From assembly GCA_022385805.1 (NCBI GenBank), contig MU277794.1:1-49184 (forward strand): 49,184 nucleotides of DNA, given 5' to 3'. The notes below the pieces were generated by a model. It did not search any database. It saw only the letters and a program-made list of their open reading frames with translations, and was not told the DNA's origin. The number at the start of each line of letters is the position of its first letter. The first letter of the stretch is position 1. The DNA comes from Pilatotrama ljubarskyi (lineage: Eukaryota; Basidiomycota; Agaricomycetes; Polyporales; Polyporaceae). Made by a program: the position numbers and the translations under genes. Shown piece by piece: positions 1 to 12,604 of the stretch.

Positions 1-184
1 GACGTGTAAATGGCAGACTTCACGACGGAGAGGCACCGCTGGCAGACCGAGTGACAAAGGTCATTGTAAACGCCAGTTCAGTCTTTGCAATTCTACACGT
101 CTCGCACACTCAAAGGAATTGCTCGCCACATAAATCTGCAGGCCGATGGGAATCCCCGCATCCACCCGGGCCCGCATCGACGGC

Positions 185-1454
185 ATGGACTCTCGCAACA
201 TGTTCACCATCACGCTCGACTTCCCTTCCTTCGTCGCCTTACTGTCTCTAGCACTGGTATCGGGCCTCTATGTGAAACTCTTCCTCCGCGAGCGGCTACT
301 CGATAGCCCGGAACATGCTGTGCGCCATGTTTCTGGGTCCGACGGAGAACGTCTCTTCCTTCTTCCGGCGGCTCCGCAGGTTGTCGATGGCGTCCAGCGG
401 CAGCAGAGTGCCAGCGGCCAATCCAGGATACCTCTTCAGGGCTCGTTTTCTAATGGCAGGTGTGTTCCTCCATCTCCCTTTCACGGTGTGTAGTCTGAGC
501 GATTGCGGGAGGTTTGAGGATGCGCCTCAGACGGCGAACACGCTCGTCCAAGGGTCGGCGTCCTCGGCAAGCACGGCGAGGCCTCGTCCATCGCCGGCAG
601 CGACATTGGACACCCCGTTGTCCTCACGATCCACGACACCACGTCCAGCTGCAAAGCCCGACGGAGGGGTTGGGGAGCCTGGGACGTCTCGTCGCGCCAA
701 CACACCGGTCATCGCTGGGCCTTCGTCCGCGCGCATCGATCTGGATCGGGTTCCCTCCTCCATATCGCAGGCGCTGAAGGCGAGACGCACTGGTGGAACT
801 GCTGAGGACGCGCCTGCACACCGCAATCACATCTCACGTACCCTCTCCGCGACATCTTCCTTGACCACACCTCCCGCGACTCCGGAGCCTACGAGTCCGG
901 GATCCTCCCCGCGTACGGCCTTATCCGCAGCTACTACGAGGTATGAGGAGGAGCCTATGGATGTGAGTCACGCATGAATACCTTCCTTGTGTGAGTGGAT
1001 GTATCGCTCACCTTGCGCAGGAAGATGTTCAGTATCAGCGTCGTACGAAGACAATCCAGGGCGGTAAGCGGATCTGCATAGTTCTGCTCGCCAGGCTGTA
1101 CTGATCGCTATGTCAGTGGTCACTTCCTGGTTCTCCTCCGAAGAGGTTACCCTCTTCGACAATCCCCCGGATCCCTCGGCGTGCCAGAACTTAACCGTCG
1201 GCGACGTCTTCTGTCACGCAGCCACCGCGACTGATCCTCCTGCGTACCAGTTGTGGCTCTGGCTCCCTGACTCAAACGGCGAGCTGCACTGGCGTTCGGT
1301 CGCTCCGGGATATAGGCGCGAGGACGGCCGTCGGCTGATCCTGACTGCCACCAGGAAGGATCCCTCGTGGGTGACCGAGGACTATTACCGCAGAATCGCT
1401 AGGAAGGAGAAGAAGATGGATACCGAGCGGCGGACAGCGAAGAAGTGTAAGTAA
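185..1454 (+). CDS. Short paralogue of a membrane-anchored GYRREDGRRL-core protein (unrecognised family)
   Basis: I do not recognise this family. Model exons 185-459, 512-962, 1021-1063 and 1117-1454 give 368 residues; an in-frame ATG at 146 is an alternative start. There is one N-terminal hydrophobic segment (about residues 10-30, FVALLSLALVSGLYVKLF), then about 200 Ser/Pro/Thr/Ala-rich, probably disordered residues, then a compact core with VGDVF, LWLWLPD, GYRREDGRRL and DPSWV..DYYRR, and a Lys/Arg-rich end. The next gene (2059-5135) has the same order and a clearly related core, so this is a tandem duplicate. It ends in TGT AAG TAA, which overlaps a phase-1 donor (t|gtaagt at 1447) in the position of intron 3 of the longer copy. 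Splicing there to either nearby acceptor also stops at once or within about 20 codons. It therefore lacks the coiled coil and C-terminal hydrophobic segments of its neighbour. Confidence 0.6.
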
Positions 1455-2058
1455 CACCTCATCCAGCGAACGCGCGCTTCACTCACAATACATACAGGAT
1501 CCCAGGCGAAGCCTCAGGATGTCGCTCTTCGAAGCTCTTCAGTGGCTGTCGCTGACCGCGGTCGAGGGCGATGTCGTACTGCATGCAGACCAATCTTTGG
1601 ACCCGAGTTGTTGTCTCCATCACTTTTCTTTTCCTATGCTGAGCTATACCATCCTGAAGTTGAGGTTGTACGCTACATACGTTCTAATGATTTCAGTTTC
1701 GTATCTTCACATGCGAGAGACGCGTGAAACGCAGACCTATGAGTTGCTCTGTGGATGATGCGGTGGTGCGACCTGGCGGAGGCGGATGGGTAGCGTACGG
1801 TGCGGGTGCGAGTGAGCCATCGTGGCGTGGTGTGGTCTGGCGTGGTGTGGTGCGGCGGTGCGTGGACGAGTGTCGGGCGCCTAAAGCGGCATTGGCCGTC
1901 GCCTGCCGTCCCGCCCGCAGTGGCTCAGCGCCCAGCGCTAGCAAAGCGCTTTGGACTTGAGACAATCCACATTCACTACTTCTGGCTGGGAGGCGGCCGC
2001 GGACGTTCGCGTCCACGGAGTGAGCACGCGCCATGCATCTCTCTCTACACTATCCACG
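1455..2058. other. Gene-free spacer with G-rich repeat
   Basis: This spacer lies between the two paralogues. Stubs of open frame around 1500-1750 (FEALQWLSL and similar) could be the remains of the 3' part of the first gene, but I cannot align them to the coiled coil of the second. From about 1821 it carries a G-rich, C-poor repeat. I see no other gene. Confidence 0.5.
1821..1868. repeat. G-rich short tandem array (TGGCGTGG-like units)
   Basis: About 48 bases are built from imperfect units of the type CGTGGCGTGGTGTGG and are almost free of A. The same vocabulary (TGGCG, GTGCGGCG) recurs on a larger scale at 9.4-9.9 kb, downstream of the transposase. Confidence 0.6.
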
Positions 2059-5000
2059 ATGCCCTATCCTCCATGCCCCCCATCCCTTGCAGCCTTGCTT
2101 GCGTTCTCATGTCTTATGACTTGGGCCCTGGTCCAATGTTGCCGCGCTCGAGTACGCAAGAGGGACGGTCGCCCTACACAGGGCTTCGCATATGCTGCTT
2201 CGACCACTTTGAGGCAGCACCGCACCACCAATCTGGAGTTATTTGTGCCCCTGCCTCAAAGTTACGCCGACTACAAGCCCACCATCCTGCGTGAGTTCGG
2301 ACGAGTACCACACGCGTGAGTATGTTATCATTACCCGCTGTTCGTGTTATTCATGTATCTTGCTTCGCGCAGTGCCCCGTTCGTTGTCAACCCCGATACA
2401 ATGATCCAGCCGGATGCCGAGACGCCTGGTCCAAGTACTGTGCCGCCTCCTGAACCCCCTCTTCCCCGTGCGGAAGCGACGCATCCTCCACCCGCCACAG
2501 ACGTTCAGCGTCTCGACGTCCGGCGAGACGCTGAACGCGATGCCTTCCCGCAGCGCACTCTAGGCTTCAGTACCGCCTCACCTTCACGCCCTTCCGTTCC
2601 TAGTCGCCGTGTCGCTTTGGTGATTTCCCCGTGCGGCAACCGAGGGGGCAATCCGCGCTCACCAGTTGTATCGCGATCTTCTTCTCGTGAATCATCTCCA
2701 GTTCCTCAGATGAATCATGCGTCCCAATCGACCTCGACGGACCACAGCCTCGTGAAGCCGGCGGGGAAGGATTCGCCGTCCATAGACCATCCACAGAAAC
2801 GCCTCGTTCCCCATGCTGATAGCCAACGCGCCCTTGATCTTGTGAGCACCGTCATGTGCCGCTGAATTATAAGCTGACTTCGGGCCTAGATACTTGTCCG
2901 CCAAGTGACTACACGCCCAGCAGGCGACAAGAATGGTACCCATTGCCCTCTCGAAACGCCCTTCTTCGAGACCGAAGGGACGCAACCGATTCCCAGCCCA
3001 CCTCCTTTCGTGGGACAAGAGGACGTTCAAGTGGGAGATATCTTCTATTACCGCAACACCGAGGACTGGAAGCAATCGCAAATGTGGATATGGTGTGTCG
3101 ATCCGGCCCAGGGTGCGCATTGGAAGCGCGTGAAGGTCGGATATCGACGCGAAGACGGCAGACGGCTGACGCTCACGGAGAAGAGAAGGATTCCTTCTTG
3201 GGTGGGGGAGCACTGGTACACGAGACGTGGTGTTCAGAGTGAGTCTCGCATCTGGATCTCCGCCTCCTTTTGCTCATGCCGATCTCGTAGAACGATTGTA
3301 GCCTCGTCAGGCCCATGTAGTACATAGGTCATATTGTCCCCGTCGCGCGTGCTCCTGCGCCGTACAGTACGCCCGCTGAGGAACCCTCTCGTAAGTTGTA
3401 CGGAACGGGTAATTCAATGCCTTTGAACCACTCCACAAAGCCCCTTCCCCCACGGCCAGTGGCGCGTCCATCTCCTCCTACAACCACCATGTCGCTCGTA
3501 GAACCTGGTGACATGCCGCGGTCTACGTGCCCCGCAGCGATGTCTGATCTACTCTCTGAGACCTCCGACGTAGGTCATAGCCTTTCCTCTCTACAATCAG
3601 GGTCGGAAAACTCGATGGCGGAATCGAGCGAGAGTCCCGGTGCACTGGCCGAGTCGACCTGGGAAGGCATTCCGCACTATCGTCTCTCCAAGCGTACAGT
3701 TCGTCAGTTGCTTCGTATTCAGTGAGTCACGCTGTTGCGGTGCGTGTCTCTCATGTACTGAATGATGCCACAACTAGCGAGGAAGGGGACGGCGATCAGA
3801 TCGAACAAGATTATTCTGAGGCCCTGCAGGAGTTGCAGGAGCTCAATGCTTGCAGCGCGGCTCTGTATAAGGCTGTCATACTTCTCAAGCGTCAGATGGT
3901 GTGTTTACGCTGCTTGCTGATGTACTGGTCTCTAACGCTTTCGGCAGAACTCCTGCAACACCCAGATATCGCGCTTGGAAGATGAGCTCGTTTGTAGCCG
4001 ACGAGAGTGTGAGCAGAAGACCGGTCCGGTGCGGCTTTCTTATCGCCAAGCAGAGGGTACGTCCACACTGTGTAGGTGTCCTATGCCGTCTAAGAGTTCA
4101 GCAGTGAAACTCAAGAAGGAAGCGAAAGCCCTCGAGGATGCCCAGCATCAATGTCTCGATGACCTAACGGAGATACGCGGCAGACTGACGCGGATCGAAG
4201 CCGACACGACGACTCTGAGGAGCAAGATTGACAGCAGCGCTAGGAATCGGGCAGAGCTAGATGACGTCCTCTCTACCATCAAGCAGTGGGCAGGGGAGAC
4301 TGACGACAGATTATCCCGGCTTGAAGAGGACAGCGCTCATCTAAGGTCTGTGCTAGAGACCGTTCAAGACAGGCTCGATCAATCTCTCTTGGACTACCAG
4401 TTCCCGTTCGCCGTCAGTGGTACTGCAGAGACTTCATCCTCCGCCTTGTCCGCCAGCACTGTATCCGTGAAGCGGTCGTCGTCTCGCAATTCGGGGGAGG
4501 AAGGTTCCTCTACGTCTTCGCCCGACGCCTCCGTCGTAAGGGATGCCAGGGTCAGTGCGGTGCTTCTCGTGCTACAGAAAACGCTAACCGGTCGCCATGG
4601 CTAGGACTACGAAGCACCGCCGGCTGCACCGCGCCACAGCTCGTTTAGAGGGGAAGCACCAGCCCCGCTAAGTCGAGGAGACGTTTCGAGCCATGCCAGC
4701 ACGAGCATGGTCTTTCTCTGCATGGCCATAGTCTTTGCGCATTATCTGGTCAGTGCTGCGTACCGTTGCTATATAGTCATCCTGACGATGAGCACAGGCG
4801 CATCCTCTCGCGACGATGAATGTGACGGGTGGAGGCGACAACCGCCGGTACACCTCATTCGCTAGGACGGTACGTGCGGGAATCTCCTTCCTGCCGCTCG
4901 TCAGCCCTCTGACTCGAGATTCATATAGATACGAGGACTCATCCTACATTTCGCACGCGCTGTGTTCGAACTCGCGAACGCCTTACCATGGCTCATCCCT

Positions 5001-5135
5001 TGCCTGATCGTGTCCGTCCTCCAGGATCTCAGCGGCTCTCCCAAGGAAGCCCCACACCACGTGCCGGAGAGCAAGCATCCTATCTGGGAAGCAGCCAGTC
5101 GTCGTGCGCATGATGCTGCCACGCCGGACTGGTGA
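2059..5135 (+). CDS. Long membrane-anchored coiled-coil protein with GYRREDGRRL core (unrecognised family)
   Basis: No known family is recognised. Ten exons (2059-2315, 2373-2841, 2890-3238, 3328-3721, 3778-3898, 3948-4056, 4105-4550, 4605-4748, 4798-4869, 4929-5135) keep phase throughout and give 855 residues. An N-terminal hydrophobic segment (residues about 8-25) is followed by a Pro/Ser-rich linker and then the core (VQVGDIF, MWIWCVDP, GYRREDGRRL, IPSWVGEHWYTRR, about residues 290-355) shared with the gene at 185. After a second disordered stretch comes a long heptad-rich region (about 495-690: EALQELQELN, KLKKEAKALEDAQ, LRSKIDSS, RLEEDSAHLRSVLE). Two hydrophobic segments close the protein (STSMVFLCMAIVFAHYL and ALPWLIPCLIVSVLQDL). 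The start is the ATG just before the first membrane segment. An integral-membrane scaffold or tether is possible, but the function is unknown. The last three exons are the least certain. Confidence 0.6.
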
Positions 5136-5349
5136 GGGTGACAATTGTATCAATAACTGTGTATTCAGTGCAATGCATCAGATATGTCCAGGAATTATCC
5201 GAGATGCTCATCGATATTTGATCACTGATCTTAATCGTCAGCGGTGGTCGTCTTTCCTCTCGCTCATCCTCCACCCGAAAGACTGCCGTAACCTTACTGC
5301 TCGTCGCTCTTCCAGTGGTTCAACCCTGGGTCTGAATAAGGCAGACGGG

Positions 5350-8300
5350 ATGTCCGTCCCTCAGGGGAAGCATCTCTGTACTTGTTCAAAGTGCAGACAG
5401 TACGTATGGTACGACAGCGACAACTGTGAGCATCCGGGGCGATTATGGGATCGTCAAAAGACGGTCCAGTACCATCTCGACAATGATGCCCTGCGCACGA
5501 AGAATTATACTGAAGAGAACGAAAGGCGGATAGCGAGCACGATTTTCCTGGCCGCGGCAAGCTCCTCGGCGACACCAGGACCACAGCTTGTTCGAACTCG
5601 CGACGGCGAAGCGGCCTGGCCATCCTCGACTCGGCCGTCTGAGCGAGGTGAAGGCCAAGAGCAGAACCCCGAGGCAAGTCTCTCCATCCCCAGACTTTCC
5701 ATGTCGCTAACGCGTTCTCAGCTCCCCGCTGGGACGTCTGAGGTACACCTTCCCGCATCTGAGTCAACGGATGGTACGACGCTCGACGACGCCGAAGAGC
5801 CGAAGGTGCATGATTCGGAGGTGAGTGCTCGCCCTTCGTTATGTATGACACGAGCTGAATAACGTTCGAAGTCATCCGCGTCAAGCTGCCACGCTGCCGC
5901 CGCCGAACGATTGTCAAAGCTCTCGTCCCTCCAGTCTGCACTAGCAGCTCAGCGCAAGTTGATTCCCGCGACGATGGAGTTGCATTTCGCGATCGCGCCA
6001 AGCGCTCCCCTGGATCCCGTCCCGGCTCTGCACGGCAACAAGGATGACAACGCCCTCTATCACAGCATCGCTGGCACCCTCGGCGTCCTTCTCGGTCAGT
6101 TGGAACAGCTCGAAAGCATCGGGAACAAGGATCTGGACCGCCGCCTCGAGATCCTGAAGGCCACCGCGGAGAGTCACCTGCGACTCCTGGAGACGAAGAA
6201 GGACGAGGCGTGGCAGGAGCTCATCTTGAAAGCTGTGGTGCCTGACTCTGCCGACGACACTACAGGTGTTAAAGTGTCCGGATATCGTGAGGCTATATCC
6301 CGTTGCAGTACTGGTTCTCTGCTTATGTCTCACAGAGCGTCCACCTCCACTCACGAAGACAATGGAGCCCTTCCTCCTCGTAGGGCTGTTCATGGCCTCC
6401 GTCCTCCATTGCCTCGCCGCCGTCTCCCGTAGTGATGTGCGCTTCGTCCTCGCTTCGCTCCAAGCCATGATCTATGGCTGCTTCGTTTACTGCAACGCGT
6501 CCGCACATCTCACCCCTGCGCAACACGATGTCGTCAATGCCGTTCCTGTCGACATTCGTACGGTCATGTCCCAGCTAGAGCTCAACACGGACTTCATCCG
6601 CTATGCAGCCTGCCCCAAGTGTTGCTGCACATACATGCCCGAGCCTAAGGCGACTCGACCCTATCCGCGCCGTTGCACATTCCAGGAGACTGACAAGGCC
6701 CCCTGCAACGCCAAACTGCTTTACCATCATAACCCTGTGCCGTCATCATCCAGCCAGCCGACCAGTGTCAGTTACCGGCCTCGTCGACCCTTTCCTTACC
6801 GCCCCTTAGAGTCTTGGCTCGCCGACATGGTTCTCAGGGCTGGCTTCGTGCGGACAAGCCGGAATGCCTGGAAAGCCACGGCGGAGAAGGCGAAAACATG
6901 GTGGACGGACATCTGGGATGCGCCGATCATGCGACAGTTCCTCGGTCCGGATGGAAAGACGCCGTTCTCCCATCAACCCGATGGTTCATTGCACCTTGTA
7001 TTCTCTCTCTTCATAGACTGGTGCAACCCGTTCGGCAACAAGAAGGCCGGGAAGTCTCATTCGATCGGAGTCATATACCTCGTGTGTTTGAATCTCCCTC
7101 CCGATCTGCGCTACCGCCCCGAGAACGTATTCCTTGCTGGCATCATTCCCGGTCCCCAGGAGCCAGAGCTGCACCAACTCAACCACTTCCTACGACCACT
7201 CATCGACGAGCTCTTGATTCTTTGGCATCGGGGAGTGTACTTCGAGCGTACCGCCCTCGGTTCCGTTGGCCTCCTCATCCGCGCTGCAGTAATTCCCCTC
7301 GTTTGCGACCTGCCTGCTCTGCGCAAGGCGGGCGGCTTCGCCGGCCATTCGTCCGAGCACTTCTGTTCGTTCTGCAGGCTGCGCAAGTCTCACATCAACG
7401 ATCTGGATCGGGCCTCCTGGAAACGCTATACGCGCGAGCAACATCTGAAATACGCGGAAAGGTGGAAGAGAGCGCAGACAGAGGCTGAGCGTGACAGACT
7501 CTTCAAGAAGTACGGCATACGTTGGTCGGAGCTTCTGCGACTGCCATACTGGGATCCCACCAAGTTCGCTCTTGTCGACGCTATGCACAATCTGTTCCTT
7601 GGAGAACTTCGTCATCATTGCCGAGACGTCTGGGGAATCAACGTCAAAGACAAGTCCTCCGATTCCTCAAAGCTCGTCCCCCACACTCCCGCGGAACAAC
7701 AGACCTGGCTGGAGAGAGTGGCATCCTATATTCGCGCCAGCTCACAAAGCCGACTTTCCAAGGTGCGCAAAGGATACCTTGCGGCTGTGGCAGAGTTGAA
7801 TGGTGCCGTCCCGCCTTCATCGACCTTCGCGAAGAAGGATTACGTCGATGCTTTACTGCGATGGGTAAATTAATTGATCATTCATGAACGTCTCGTTGGA
7901 TGTACTGATGCGCTGAGACGTAGTGGTCTACGTCGCCTGGCGAAATACGTCTACCCCCGGTACTCGACGAAGCGACCACAGATTTCTATCTCAGTCGGGA
8001 CCAGTACGACATCTCACGCTTCAGCGTTCTCGACCAAGCCACGGTCACGAAACTCCGCGAAGACATCGACTCGACATGCTTCCCTTCTTGGCTAGAGCGG
8101 CCCCCACGCAACTTCGGTAGCCCCTCTCATGGAAAGCTGAAAGCAGACCTGTGGCGTACTGTCTGTACAGTCAGCATGGTCATCACGCTCGTCCGCCTCT
8201 GGGGCGGTCCAGACGCCAGCCCGCGACAGCAGGCGCTGCTCGAGAACTTCGCACATCTGGTCTCGGCTGTTGAACTGGCGGCAAGACGGTCCACGAACCA

Positions 8301-9380
8301 GGAGCGGATAGACAAGTTCGACTACCACATGGTTGAATACCTCAAGTCGCTGCGCGATCTGTTCGACCACGAGCTCGTCCCGAACCATCACCTCTCTTTG
8401 CATTTGAAGGAATGTCTAGAACTCTTCGGTCCCGTCCACGCGTGGTGGGCTTTTCCTTTCGAGCGTTTCAACGGCTTGCTTCAGCAACTGAATACGAATA
8501 GCAAGTCAAGTACGTTTCCTGCCTCTATCCCTCGTACTGGCATCTGACAATTACGGGACATGTAGGCGACATGCCGATTACGTTCATGCAGTACTTCTAC
8601 GCCGGAGCTAACCTTCGGTCGCTGATGGAAGAAATGGAATGGCCAGATGCGACGCCTTTCCATGCTGTGAGAGCTACATACTATGATGCTTTCCGTAACG
8701 CTATGCGTGGCACTCGACTTGCTGACTTCCGACCACTGCTCGACCAAGACGGGGAGGAGATCGCGAGTTCCTCTGCCAATTATGATGAGAAGAAACTCGT
8801 CGACCTTCCTCAGGACATCTATGATGGATTACTACGACGTATTACCGATCGCGAGGGTCCCCTCTTCGCCGCTACCTTCGCCCGCTTGGAGGACCCTCGT
8901 CCGAGGCTCCCGCTAGGCGCGCAGCACGTCTCGACGTTCAATCACTTCGGGATCACCTATGCCAAACAGGCGTTTTCCCGGGCAAACTCTTATATCCTCT
9001 TCGACGACGTATCGGAGCGTTCTCAGGACTTTCCCCGAGCCGGGCAGATCCAAGACATCTTTCTCCACGGTCGTATGGTCGCGGGGAAGGCCATCGTTGA
9101 ACCATTCTTCGTCGTCCGCGAATTTGTTCCCCTCTCTCCCCGGCACGCGGCAGTCGACCCGTTCCGACGCCTCGAGGACATCCAGGCGCGGCTCTTCTAC
9201 AACCGTACAGGATCAACGCCCTGCATCCTCTCACTGAACGACATCCGCAGCCATTTCGCCGCGTTGACATACATTCCAGTGGACATTCAAGAGGAGTGTA
9301 TTGTCGTCAAATCACTGGACAGGGTAAGTGCTGAACCCGTAGCGTCTGACATACATTGACAGCGAGGTATACAGAGCTAG
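5350..9380 (+). CDS. Tnp2-type (CACTA/EnSpm-like, Transposase_21) transposase, apparently intact
   Basis: DNA-cutting transposase of a class II element. Exons 5350-5673, 5722-5820, 5872-6265, 6336-7864, 7924-8509, 8566-9323 and 9363-9380 give 1235 residues without stops or frameshifts. Visible family marks are an N-terminal Cys motif (CTCSKCRQYVW), a second Cys cluster (CPKCCCTYMP), and the Tnp2 core: FIDWCNPFGNKKAGK (about residue 499), LRYRPENVFLAGIIPGP, CDLPALRKAGGF with EHFCSFCRLRK (about 597), and DAMHNLFLGELRHH (about 688). The C-terminal signature is LFGPVHAWWAFPFERFNG (about 951). The conserved Asp residues in the second and fourth of these are plausible catalytic acids. The short intron at 5674-5721 has a GC donor with a good GCTAAC branch site; it is a multiple of three, so retention would only add 16 residues. 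No CACTA terminal inverted repeats were found by eye. Confidence 0.9.
5674..5721 (+). other. Probable GC-AG intron in the transposase gene
   Basis: Forty-eight bases start GCAAGT, contain GCTAAC 16 bases before the end, and finish TTCTCAG. The stretch is open in frame, so both spliced and retained forms are translatable. Confidence 0.5.
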
Positions 9381-9397
9381 AGCCGCCGCCGCTCTGA

Positions 9398-9910
9398 GTG
9401 CTCTTCCCGGCGCCGGTATGGGGGTGCTGTGCCATGCCGTATGGCTCGGTGCGACGCGGTCTGGCGCGGCGTGGGCGTGGTGTGGCGCGGTCTTGCGTGG
9501 GGCGGCGTCGGGCGCGGTCTTGCGCGGAGCAGGGCGGCGTGGCGCGGTGGCGCGGGACGGTGCGGCGTGGCGCGGTGGCGCGGGACGGTGCGGCGCGGTG
9601 TGGCGATGTGTGGCGCGAGGCGGCGTGGCGCGAAGCAGTTGCCAAGGGACCATTGTGATGAGGCGGCATGGCTTGGTGGCGGATGAGGTGGTATGGTGCG
9701 GCCTGGAACGGCGCGCAGGGGCGGGGCGCGGTGCGACATGGTAGGAAGCGGGATGGGTCGAGGCGGCGTGGACCGAAGCGGCGTGGGTTGAGGCGGGCGT
9801 GGACCGAAGCGACATAGGTCGGGGCGGCGCGGGTCGGGGTTGTGCTGGTCGGGGTCGTGTCAGTCGGGGTGATGTCGGTGGGGGCGATGGAGGTCGGGTG
9901 ACGTGAGGTG
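9398..9910. repeat. Strongly G-skewed low-complexity tandem array
   Basis: The plus strand is dominated by GGCG, GTGGCG and GTGCGGCG words for about 500 bases. It contains an exact 28-bp tandem duplication (9540-9567 and 9568-9595), a near-exact 23/24-bp repeat ending TGGACCGAAGCG (9758-9780 and 9788-9811), and a run of GGTCGGGG-type words at 9820-9900. Confidence 0.85.
9540..9595. repeat. Exact 28-bp tandem duplication
   Basis: Two head-to-tail identical copies begin TGGCGCGGTGGCGCG and end GGTGCGGCG, inside the G-rich array. Confidence 0.9.
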
Positions 9911-10381
9911 GGAGTTTCGACGGTCGAGCTGCGGCTGACCAGGCGGGCTAGGGAAGCTTCGTCTCGCGTTGCCTCGCATGGCGTAGCATCGGGGTAGCCT
10001 ATAGGACTCTTGTCGAGACTTGCGGAGCTTACGGGACCGCACCTGTACGGTGCGGACAGATGCATCTTGCGAGTCACGACGGACGAACGGGTCAACCTCC
10101 GGCGCGATTGTGTGCGCTACACATTGCAAGATATCATTTACATCGCGTACAGGAAGCTCATGTACCGACTGGGAGGAGGCATAGGCAGGACGACTCCTCG
10201 GCCGAGAACTCTCTCGGGCGCTGCCAACCCGCATGCTTCAGCGCCTCCTGCATTCTTGGAGCGCCCGCTATTCACCTGGATTCGGAGTTTACACATGAGC
10301 CGCGTATGTTCTGGTCACATATTTTGACTTACACTCGACTATGAGACGGATATGCCTCCAGCCCAAAGGTAAACCATTATA

Positions 10382-10597
10382 CGACTATTGTCCAGTCACA
10401 TCGGCGTCACATCCTTTGTTCCATGAGACGCCTGTTGGCTCAATATGGCACGGTAGCATAGTTAATCCTCGTGACTGGACAATATTCAGAACATACCCCG
10501 AGCATAGATTTCCGACCGGACCTGTCACATTGTCGGCATATAGTTGTGACAAAGGAAAACTCTTCGTTCGACTATTGACCGAAAATGTTACCGGTCC
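10382..10597. repeat. Cluster of inverted and direct repeats, MITE-like
   Basis: TATTGTCCAGTCAC (10386-10399) is exactly inverted at 10471-10484 (GTGACTGGACAATA). Related motifs follow: GGACCTGTCACA at 10518-10529 (inverted) and TGTTACCGGTCC at 10586-10597 (direct). CGACTATTG occurs at 10382-10390 and again at 10569-10577. The stretch is more AT-rich than its surroundings and lies just upstream of MetAP2. It looks like a small non-autonomous element or its remnant. Confidence 0.5.
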
Positions 10598-10819
10598 ATA
10601 TCGAGGCATGCCTGCCGTGTCTTGGCTCGAGGCTGCAATGTCACGTGCGCGCGCGGGCCGCAAAGTGGCGCGTGCATTTTGGCTGCGCGATATACCGTCT
10701 GCGATCTTCTTGCTTCTTGGAGGCTTGCTCAGCTGCGCAGAAATAGCGGCTCTCTTTCTTGACTCTTGGGCCGCGACCCTCAACATCGGATCTTCAGAAA
10801 GAGAACTTGAAGACGAATC

Positions 10820-12604
<1,785 letters not shown>

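Larger units (their letters stand above)
9381..10819. other. Intergenic region with repeat arrays
   Basis: No gene is supported between the transposase and MetAP2. The left half is the G-rich array (9398-9910) and the right half holds a cluster of inverted and direct repeats (10382-10597). Long open frames here (up to 262 codons on the minus strand) follow from base skew and encode low-complexity Arg/Pro/Thr/His sequence. Confidence 0.6.

Noticed and set aside
4963..5605. TTCGAACTCGCGA-type words resembling a tRNA B box (4965 and 5591)
   Set aside because: Both lie inside coding exons, and no matching A box or cloverleaf stems can be drawn around them.
5294..6001. 235-codon minus-strand frame
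   Set aside because: Overlaps transposase exons whose splicing and motifs are supported; no recognisable domain.
9307..10095. 262-codon minus-strand frame rich in Arg, Pro, Thr, Ala and His with APTD/TPT repeats
   Set aside because: It is a by-product of the G-skewed array; the opposite strand and other frames are also open and all translate to low complexity. No start context or domain is present.
4800..10100. CACTA terminal inverted repeats of the transposon
   Set aside because: I searched by eye on both sides of the transposase for CACTA...TAGTG ends and found no matching pair. An 11-bp word GTACGGTGCGG occurs on both sides but in direct orientation, so it is not a terminal inverted repeat.
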